Origin: Ahniella affigens
GTDB taxonomy: Bacteria; Pseudomonadota; Gammaproteobacteria; Xanthomonadales; Ahniellaceae
Direction: 5' to 3'
Length of the DNA stretch: 64,000 nucleotides
Assembly (NCBI RefSeq): GCF_003015185.1
Contig: NZ_CP027860.1
Coordinates: forward strand, 4,082,501 to 4,146,500
The notes beneath the pieces were generated by a model, which worked only from the letters and a program-made list of their open reading frames with translations, made no database searches and was not told where the DNA came from. The position numbers and the translations under genes were made by a program. Below are positions 58,048 to 64,000 of the stretch, in pieces (the stretch's first letter is position 1; every line of letters begins with the position of its first letter).

Positions 58048-58557
58048 TCAGGGTTGGCCTGAACTTGATTCGAAATTCGTAGTGCCGGCCAGAGCGGCGC
58101 GCAGTGATGCTGCCGCCTCCAGCCGTTCGTGGGCGCCCAGAAGCCGTCCGATCTCGAACGACCGCCCATGCGATCGCAGGATCAGCCGGCAACGTTCGCC
58201 GGGTATTTCATCGGGGGTCAGCAGGCGCACCCATTGGGGGTGGAACCGGGCGACCTCCTGCATTTGCCCGCGCACCAGCCAGTGCACGGACAGGGCTTCG
58301 GCGTCGAGATCGATCCGCTCCGCGCGCTCGCCCGAGCGCCAAATGGCGCGCCAGGCAGCGGCGACGATGAGCACATCAACCGTGGCGAAGGCTGGTGCAA
58401 ACACGTTGCCGTGCCAGGCACTGACCAACGCCACGACCATCGCGGCCAAGGCGATCAGGATAAACACGGCGGCAAACGTGTGCGGACCAAGCGCCCGATT
58501 GGGGCTCAATATCCAGCTGTACCGTCGGTTTTCCGGATCGGAATCGGTCGCGATCAT
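58048..58557 (-). CDS. DUF2244 integral membrane protein
   Basis: 169 residues; two membrane spans (about 27-48 and 52-70) and then a soluble domain with the family pattern: SWILSPNRALGPHTFAAVFI, VSAWHGNVFAPAFATVDVLI, WRSGERAERIDLDAEALSVH. DUF2244 proteins are found beside cytochrome oxidase genes in many proteobacteria, but their role is unclear. It lies 14 bases upstream of coxB on the same strand, so it is probably the first gene of the operon. Confidence 0.85.
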   Translation of the reverse strand: MIATDSDPENRRYSWILSPNRALGPHTFAAVFILIALAAMVVALVSAWHGNVFAPAFATVDVLIVAAAWRAIWRSGERAERIDLDAEALSVHWLVRGQMQEVARFHPQWVRLLTPDEIPGERCRLILRSHGRSFEIGRLLGAHERLEAAASLRAALAGTTNFESSSGQP

Positions 58558-58889
58558 CGGACGCTCTGCAATAACCGGGTGATTCTATCGGCCCGGTGCG
58601 CTGCTCAGCAAGAAATGCCGGTTCGGCAGGTTGTGAAGGATGGGCGTGAAAATTGGGTCCCAGATGCGAATTGCTGCTATTTGCGGGGGTTGCTGGCGCG
58701 GTTTTGGTGGGGCGGGCTTGGGGTCCTGATTGCTTTGGCTTTGGCCGAGACAATAGTTTCATATTAGGGGGCCGCGGAAATACTCGGAATTGGGGGCGCG
58801 CGGTGAGGTCGAGGCAGTGGCCTTGCGCGGTCTCGTTGGCCCCGACATCGGATGCTGGCTCACCGCGAGATTGCCCTGAGTCCCGACTT

Positions 58890-59216
58890 TCCAGGCTGTG
58901 TGAAAACATTTGAGCAGGACAATATTTGGCGCTTCAACATGGCCTCGGTGCGGCTGCAAGACCTTCAAACCCACCCCGGATCAAGTCCGGGGTGACGAAT
59001 CGCGAGAGTGTCCGTCGAGGCAAAGTCATTGCGTCAGACGCTAGAAAGGATCGTTTCCCCAAGGAGTTCCAATCCACCTCTCGCCACCCCGGACTTGATC
59101 CGGGGTGGGTTTCAAGCTCGCGGCAAACTGACCCACTATTTGCGCTCATCATCGCTTCCGAACCCGATCGGCCAGATTGCTCGAACCAGTCCTTCGTTGT
59201 TTCCACACAGTCTGTT
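58890..59216 (+). repeat. Invertible-core repeat family D, copy D2 (core flipped)
   Basis: Ends are GGCTGTGTGAAAAC (about 58893) and GTTTCCACACAGTCTG (to 59216), roughly inverted. Inner inverted repeats of 23 bp at 58972-58994 and 59085-59107 flank a 90-bp core which, relative to the outer flanks, is the reverse complement of the core in D3. The interval 58558-58889 shows only minor fragments. Confidence 0.92.
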
Positions 59217-59345
59217 GCGTCGGGATGACGAACTTGGGGCGCGCCACGAGTTTGATCTGGGTCCTTGCATTCATCAGGACGACGAAAGGGCCGTTCCAAG
59301 CTGCTCAGCATTGACGCCAGCCCGTCAGACGGCGAAAGTGACGGG

Positions 59346-60020
59346 ATGCATACCCCCACTCCTCCCGGATTCCTGCTGGTCATCGACGGGCTCGATGGCG
59401 CCGGCAAATCGACCCTCATCCAAGGTCTGGCTGCCGCACTCACCCAGCGCGAATGCGTGCTGAGCCGCGAACCCACCTACGGCCAATACGGTCGGCAATT
59501 GCGCGAATCGGCAGCGACGGGGCGGCTGTCGCCGGCCGCCGAGCTCGACTTGCTGGAGCTCGATCGGCGCGAGCATGTGCAGACGCTGATTCTGCCCGCC
59601 CTCGCCCGCGGCGCCATGGTCATCATCGACCGCTACTACTACTCCAGCGTTGCGTATCAGGCGCTGCACGGCAGTGCTCAGTCGATCCTGGATCGGTTCA
59701 CGGCGTTCGCGCCGCGCCCCGATCTGGCGCTGATTTTGGATTTGCCGGTCGCGACGGCGATTGCCCGCATTCAAGGCCGGGGCGAAGGCCAGAACGACTT
59801 CGAACGGGCCGATACGTTGAACCGCTGCCGTGAACGGTTTCAGTGGGTGCTGGCCCATTGCCCGGAAACGCGGCTGTTGGATGCGACGCAGGATCCGGCA
59901 GCGGTCTTGTGCGAGGCACTCGGTCAGATCGCGCTGGCAAGTGTGGCCCGAGCGACCAGTCGCGAGGCTTCGACCAGCGCTCAGGCCAAGGAAGTCGCCT
60001 GGTTGCTGGCTAGGCAGTAG
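59346..60020 (+). CDS. tmk: Thymidylate kinase
   Basis: 224 residues from ATG at 59346; the ribosome site is weak and the frame is open to 59265. P-loop VIDGLDGAGKSTL (about 12-24), REPTYGQYG for the dTMP-binding REP motif, DRYYYSSVAYQ (DR-Y/H), and a short lid region RIQGRGEGQNDFE. Phosphorylates dTMP to dTDP in the nucleotide pathway. The C-terminal 25 residues are less conserved. The holB/yceG neighbours often seen with tmk are absent, so it may be the second, stand-alone tmk type. Confidence 0.88.
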   Translation: MHTPTPPGFLLVIDGLDGAGKSTLIQGLAAALTQRECVLSREPTYGQYGRQLRESAATGRLSPAAELDLLELDRREHVQTLILPALARGAMVIIDRYYYSSVAYQALHGSAQSILDRFTAFAPRPDLALILDLPVATAIARIQGRGEGQNDFERADTLNRCRERFQWVLAHCPETRLLDATQDPAAVLCEALGQIALASVARATSREASTSAQAKEVAWLLARQ

Positions 60021-60329
60021 CCCTGGCCTCCCCTTTGAGGCACTGATTCGTGCGTCAGACAGCCGGGGACGATGCGCCATTCTTACGACGATGCCGTGCC
60101 GCAAGTAGCCCTACCCAGGAACCTCTCTAAAATCAGAGCGTTATGGCCCCTGCTTCGAATTCAAATTGGCTGTAAAGTGGACATGTTCCGGAGCGAAAGC
60201 CAGCAGCGCCAAGAGCTTCATCAGTCAATTACTGTTGGATCGGGCCCCGTCTTTTAGGGGCAGACACAGGGGTCTGCCCCTACGGATTTTGGGGGACAGC
60301 CGGTGATTTGGATCGGTTCCGGTACAACG

Positions 60330-60560
60330 ACGCAGTAAGGCAAGTAGCCCTCTCCCCAGCCCTCTCCCACTCGCGTGGGAGTCCAGCCGCCCCTTTGGTG
60401 CGCTTATTCGCGCATCAAACTGTCAGCGACGGTGGGCGATTTTCACGACGCCACAGTGTGGCAAGTAGCCCTCTCCCCAGCCCTCTCCCACTCGCGTGGG
60501 AGAGGGAGCGCTCCCTCCCCCGCGAGCGCGGGGGAGGGTTGGGGAGGGGGTTACTTGCGA
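60330..60560. repeat. Dispersed repeat, hairpin family H (three palindromes)
   Basis: Palindromes CTCTCCCACTCGCGTGGGAG (about 60362-60381 and 60484-60503) and CCTCCCCCGCG ... CGCGGGGGAGG (about 60513-60538), each with GCAAGTAGCCCTCTCCCCAG before it, plus the companion segment shared with 2104-2245. The gap 60021-60329 has a small inverted repeat (GGGGCAGACACAGGGGTCTG) near 60257 and no supported gene. Confidence 0.85.
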
Positions 60561-60729
60561 CTAGATTTGGGCATCACGCACGAGATTATGGAGTTAATAA
60601 GCAACGGTTTATATTGTGTTCGACACGAGCAATTTGCCGTCGAAAAACGCCCCCCAATCGCAGCGATCCCCCACCGTCAACTCCTGTGCCACACCGCCAG
60701 AATGTGACGCAGTTGGCTATTATGGGCCC

Positions 60730-61176
60730 ATGTTGCGCATCCGCATTCGGTTTCTGTCTGGGTCGAAGGAGGGCACGGTCGAAGTGTTCCCGACCGCCCG
60801 GTACGACTGTCTGTATTTTGGCCGGGACGCCAGCTGCGACGTGCGGTTTCACCCCGATCAAGACCCCATGGTCAGCCGCAATCATGCGGTGCTGGAATGG
60901 CGACCCCAGGACGGGCCGCAGCCCGTGCGGGTGCTGCTGAGCGACCTCTTGTCGAGCAACGGCACGTTTCTGAACGACCGCCCGGTGCGCGAGGCCACGG
61001 TGGTCTTCAGCGGCGATTTGGTCCGCTTTGGCCGGGGCGGGCCGCTTGTCCGCATTGAGCTGGAACGAGCCGAACCACGTGATGGCGAGGAGCGGCCGGC
61101 GGTGCGTCAAACTCAGGAAATGCCGCGCGCAGAAGTCGCCGACACGCAGCGTCGAAAGATCCCCAACGAGCCGTAG
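60730..61176 (+). CDS. FHA-domain protein
   Basis: 148 residues from ATG at 60730; the frame is open to 60616 but that part is unlike a protein. An FHA phosphothreonine-binding domain spans about residues 20-105: CLYFGRDASCDVRFHPDQDP, MVSRNHAVLEW (the S-R-N-H core), LLSSNGTFLNDRPV (SNGT-loop), DLVRFG. The last 40 residues are charged and probably disordered. Expected to bind a phosphorylated partner in the cytoplasm. No kinase gene is adjacent; the kinase at 17058 is far away. Confidence 0.9.
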   Translation: MLRIRIRFLSGSKEGTVEVFPTARYDCLYFGRDASCDVRFHPDQDPMVSRNHAVLEWRPQDGPQPVRVLLSDLLSSNGTFLNDRPVREATVVFSGDLVRFGRGGPLVRIELERAEPRDGEERPAVRQTQEMPRAEVADTQRRKIPNEP

Positions 61177-61189
61177 CGGGCTGGCTGCG

Positions 61190-61320
61190 CAGGCTGTGTG
61201 AAAACGGTTGGAGGTTCCAGCGCCACCTCATTGGCGTCATCCCGACGCAAGTCGGGACCCAGGGCAATCTGGCCGCGGTGCCGCAAGTATTCTGGGTCCC
61301 GACTTGGCAGGCTGAGTGAA
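61190..61320. repeat. Repeat family G (copy 2)
   Basis: GCAGGCTGTGTGAAAACGGT, CAGCGCCACCTCATTGGCGT, CATCCCGACGCAAGTCGGGA, GCGGTGCCGCAAGTATTCTG, ending GGCAGGCTGAGTGAAAACC: the reverse of 2371-2486. It joins D3 directly, sharing the last terminus. Confidence 0.8.
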
Positions 61321-61632
61321 AACCTTTGGGCAGGACAATATTTGGCGCTTCGACATAGCCTCGGTGCGGCTACAAGACCTTCAAACCCACCCCGGATCAA
61401 GTCCGGGGTGACGAGAGATGGATTGGAACTCCTTGGGGAACCGATCCTTTCTAGCGTCTGAAGCAACGACTTTGCCTCGACAGACACTCTCGCGATTCGT
61501 CACCCCGGACTTGATCCGGGGTGGGTTTCAGGCTCGCGGCAAACTGACCCATCATTTGCACTCATCATCGCTTCCAAATCCGATCGGCGAGGTTGCTCGA
61601 ACCAGTCCTTTGTTGTTTTCACACAGTCTGTT
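61310..61632 (+). repeat. Invertible-core repeat family D, copy D3
   Basis: Ends GGCTGAGTGAAAAC and GTTTTCACACAGTCTG. Inner inverted repeats at 61388-61410 and 61501-61523 flank a 90-bp core (GATTGGAACTCCTTGGGGAA ... CACTCTCGCGATTCGT). Outer flanks align with D2, but the core is inverted. Confidence 0.92.
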
Positions 61633-61730
61633 GCGTCGGGATAACGGCAACAGAGTAAGTCGCCTTGCGATGGCGTCCGACGCCAGGAACGCAGCCGCCA
61701 AAGCTGTTTTCACACAGCCTGTGCGACCGG
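61624..61730 (-). repeat. Repeat module shared with the left half of 2283-2370
   Basis: Read on the minus strand: GGCTGTGTGAAAACAGCTTT, GGCGGC, GACGCCATCGCAAGGCGACT, TACTCTGTTGCCG. Matches 2288-2361 in order. Confidence 0.8.
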
Positions 61731-61777
61731 GATGCGCGTGACTGAGCATCGCCGCGCACGCAAGGTCGCACCTGCGG

Positions 61778-63190
61778 TCAGCGAAACACCAGCCAGCAAA
61801 TCACGCTCAGCACGATCACGCCGATACCATCGAGCACCGAGCCTTCTCGGATCATGCGTTTGAGCGGCACGTGCCCACTGCCATAGGCCACGAGATTCGG
61901 CGCCGTTGCCACCGGCAGCATGAAGCCGCAGCTCGCTGCCAGCACGGCCGGGAACATCAGCACGGCGGGGTCGATACCCGTTGCCTTGGCCGTCGCCGCC
62001 AGAATCGGCATCAACAACACTGCCGTGGCAGTATTGCTGGCGATCTCCGACAACAACGTAATGCCGGCCACCACGCCCAGAATCAATGCCCACGTTGGCA
62101 GCACCTTCAGCGCTGTCAGTTGATTGGCCAGCGCTGCCCCAAGCCCGGATTTTTCGAACGCCGTGGCCAGCGCAATGCCGCCCGCAAACAACAACAACGC
62201 GCCCCAGGGAATGCGCTCGGCGGCCTGCCACGTGAGCAAGCGCTGGCCTCGACCATTGCTGACCAGCCCCATCAGGATCACGCCGAAAATCGCGATGCTG
62301 GCGTCGTTGACCTTGAGCCCCACGCGGCCCGTCCAACCGCCATACGGCGTGGTTCGAAACACCCAGAGCAGAATCACCAGACCAAACAGGGCCAACACCC
62401 GGCGCTCACCGGGCGACCACGCCCCAAGTGGCGGCAGGCTAGCTTTGGGCGAATCGCCTAGATGGCGGCCCAGCCAGAGGCACATCAATGGCACCATGAT
62501 CAGGATGATCGGTATGCCAATCCGCATCCATTCGAAAAAGTCGAATTGCGTGCCTGTGGTCTCCTGATACACCTGCATGAATACGAGATTGGGCGGCGTG
62601 CCAATCGGCGTGCCCCAGCCGCCGATGCTGGCGGCATACGCGATGGTCAAGATCAACGGCACGCGCAGCCGGGTGTCGGGATACGACGCGCAGATCGCCA
62701 TGGCGACCGGCAACATCATCAGCGTTGCGGCGGTATTTGAGATCCACATGCTGATCGCCGCCGTCGCAAAGCCAAAGCCAAACAGCAGGCGCCGACCATT
62801 GCGGCCGCCGAACAAATGCACCATCCACAGGGCCATCCGTCGATGGGCGCCGTTGGCCTCCAGCGCTGCGGCCAGCATGAATCCGCCCATCAGCAGCAGA
62901 ATCAACTCATTGCCAACCGACTCCGCGACCTGCGCGGGCGTCAGCACACCGGCGGCTGGCAGCGCTGCCAATGGCAGCATCGACGTGAAGGCAGCCGGCA
63001 CCGGTTCGGTCAGCCACCAAATGGCGACCCACAACAATAGTCCTGATGTGATGGCCAGCGCAGACTGCTCCGGCCCGTTCCAAAGCCAGGCGGTCAGCGC
63101 CAGCCCGAGTGTCGGGCCCAGCACCAGGGCCAGCCGCTGAACCGTTGGGTTAGCTGCGGTTTCGGGGTCGCGCACATCCTGTTCATCCAT
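61778..63190 (-). CDS. DASS-family (SLC13-type) anion/dicarboxylate transporter
   Basis: 470 residues with about 11-12 membrane spans. The paired Ser-Asn-Thr motifs of the family are present: AISMWISNTAATLMMLPVAM and EIASNTATAVLLMPILAA. Further typical parts are EPVPAAFTSMLPLAALPAAG, GGFMLAAALEANG and GTPIGTPPNLVF. Family members import C4-dicarboxylates, citrate or sulfate, mostly with sodium. Substrate cannot be read from sequence. Divergent from the histidine kinase gene, with about 100 bases between them. Confidence 0.92.
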   Translation of the reverse strand: MDEQDVRDPETAANPTVQRLALVLGPTLGLALTAWLWNGPEQSALAITSGLLLWVAIWWLTEPVPAAFTSMLPLAALPAAGVLTPAQVAESVGNELILLLMGGFMLAAALEANGAHRRMALWMVHLFGGRNGRRLLFGFGFATAAISMWISNTAATLMMLPVAMAICASYPDTRLRVPLILTIAYAASIGGWGTPIGTPPNLVFMQVYQETTGTQFDFFEWMRIGIPIILIMVPLMCLWLGRHLGDSPKASLPPLGAWSPGERRVLALFGLVILLWVFRTTPYGGWTGRVGLKVNDASIAIFGVILMGLVSNGRGQRLLTWQAAERIPWGALLLFAGGIALATAFEKSGLGAALANQLTALKVLPTWALILGVVAGITLLSEIASNTATAVLLMPILAATAKATGIDPAVLMFPAVLAASCGFMLPVATAPNLVAYGSGHVPLKRMIREGSVLDGIGVIVLSVICWLVFR

Positions 63191-63294
63191 TTCCGGAACT
63201 CGGTCAAGGTTTTCGACATTGCCGGCGTGAAAGTCGCGCTGGCGCTTGGGACTTCCTTATACTCGCCGAACTGTCCAGGGGATACGAGACCCGC

Positions 63295-64000
63295 ATGAGC
63301 CCGTTGTCAGCCATCCTTGCACTGCTCAGCCTGATTTTGGCAGGCCTGGCAGCGTACTTGTTCGTGAAGCTCGGCAAGCAGCGCGCCGAACTCGCCTTGC
63401 TCGCCGAGGACGCGAAAAAGAAAGAAGCCTCGCAAGCCCAGGTCATGCACACCACCAAGCTGGCGTCGCTCGGCCAGATGATTGCCGGCGTCGCCCACGA
63501 GATCAACACCCCGCTTGGCTTTGTCAAAAGCAATGCCGAAGTGATTGGCGACCTTTTGACCGAGTACGAGCAAGCGGTCGCCAAATGCATGACGGGCGTC
63601 GACTTTCTGCTGAATGCCGATGCCGCCACATTCGAGCGCGCCAAAACCGCCGTGGCGCGGGTGCGCATGGAACTGGCAAACGCCAAGGGCTTGATCGAAG
63701 CACGCGAACTGCTGACCGATTCGGTTGACGGCCTGAAGCAGATGAGCGCGTTGGTGATCAACCTGAAGGGCTTTGCGCGGGTCGATCGCGATGGCATGGA
63801 CTTGGTCGATATCAACGAATGTGTGCAGAGCGCGCTGACCATTGCGAGCCACCAACTGCGGGATCGGGTCACCGTCACCCGCGAGTTGGCCAAGCTGCCC
63901 AAGGTGCGATGCATGCCATCGCAGATCAACCAGGTGTTTCTGAACCTGATCACCAATGCCGCCCAGGCGATGGGCGAGGAAGGCCGGCTGGCTGTGCGCT
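63295..64000 (+). CDS. Sensor histidine kinase, cut by the window end
   Basis: 235 codons visible. One N-terminal membrane anchor (ILALLSLILAGLAAYLFV, about 6-23) with almost no periplasmic part, a short coiled coil, then the H-box LASLGQMIAGVAHEINTPLG with His68 in the HEINTPL form. A helical insert (about 85-140) precedes the N-box NQVFLNLITNAAQAMGEEGR. The rest of the ATPase domain is beyond 64000. The HEINTPL type and the lack of a sensor domain suggest a signal received through the membrane segment or a partner. No response regulator is visible yet. Confidence 0.92.
   Translation, partial: MSPLSAILALLSLILAGLAAYLFVKLGKQRAELALLAEDAKKKEASQAQVMHTTKLASLGQMIAGVAHEINTPLGFVKSNAEVIGDLLTEYEQAVAKCMTGVDFLLNADAATFERAKTAVARVRMELANAKGLIEARELLTDSVDGLKQMSALVINLKGFARVDRDGMDLVDINECVQSALTIASHQLRDRVTVTRELAKLPKVRCMPSQINQVFLNLITNAAQAMGEEGRLAVR

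Noticed and set aside
63204-63956. A 250-codon minus-strand frame
   Set aside because: Antisense shadow of the histidine kinase, whose H-box and N-box are unambiguous on the plus strand.
1-64000. tRNA or rRNA genes
   Set aside because: No GGTTCRANYCC-type T-loop with matching acceptor arms and no rRNA-like conserved block was noticed; a covariance search was not possible.

Overview
The window reads as a chromosomal segment of an aerobic, GC-rich gammaproteobacterium, most likely of the Lysobacterales (Xanthomonadales). Evidence: an aa3-type cytochrome c oxidase operon in the usual proteobacterial order, many secreted proteins ending in a short (D/N)(G/S)FE tail that I associate from memory with Rhodanobacteraceae-type genomes (inference), paired ECF sigma/kinase genes, and intergenic spaces full of REP- and MITE-like repeats. 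Genus cannot be fixed from the sequence alone.

Layout. 0-6 kb: a secreted metzincin-type metalloprotease, a small membrane protein, a large delta-60-repeat protein with an IgGFc-binding-like insert, an IS3-family relic and a 33-residue lysine-rich protein with its own terminator. 6.8-9 kb: a membrane-anchored dual-specificity phosphatase and a GH18-like enzyme fused to two MVL-type lectin repeats. 9.6-11.7 kb: a TetR regulator translationally coupled to a cytochrome P450. 11.8-19.7 kb: three secreted proteins (two are tandem paralogues with collagen-like and adhesin-head repeats; one has a C-terminal S74-type chaperone), then an ECF sigma factor overlapping a transmembrane Ser/Thr kinase with a TPR-like C-terminus. 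20-27.5 kb: a MACPF pore-former, a decayed Sel1 gene and a 1,622-residue beta-helix protein.

27.5-49 kb is an accessory stretch where each gene or pair is separated by dispersed repeats: serine hydrolases, a Sel1 protein, a subtilisin, proteins of unknown function, a REP-associated (Y1/HUH) transposase next to a tandem array of one repeat family, a TIR protein whose 3' end lies in a repeat, a DUF4394 protein, and an ECF sigma factor with a probable membrane anti-sigma/RseB-like partner beside a beta-lactamase-fold hydrolase. 49.2-53.5 kb is a compact minus-strand island of lower GC feel: DUF3037-like, HipA_2-like kinase, a small protein, an HsdS-like/HEPN-like protein and a DUF3800-like nuclease candidate.

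53.8-58.6 kb is core genome: DUF2244 - coxB - ctaD - small assembly protein - ctaG - ctaE, all on the minus strand with tight spacing and a shared terminator. 58.9-64 kb holds a thymidylate kinase, an FHA-domain protein, a DASS-family transporter and the start of a sensor histidine kinase, with repeats between them. In one repeat family a 90-bp core flanked by 23-bp inverted repeats is in opposite orientation in one of three copies, which indicates inversion.

The most distinctive signals are the invertible repeat element, the layered repeat families around the transposase, the (D/N)GFE tail, the GH18-MVL fusion, and the 49-53.5 kb island.
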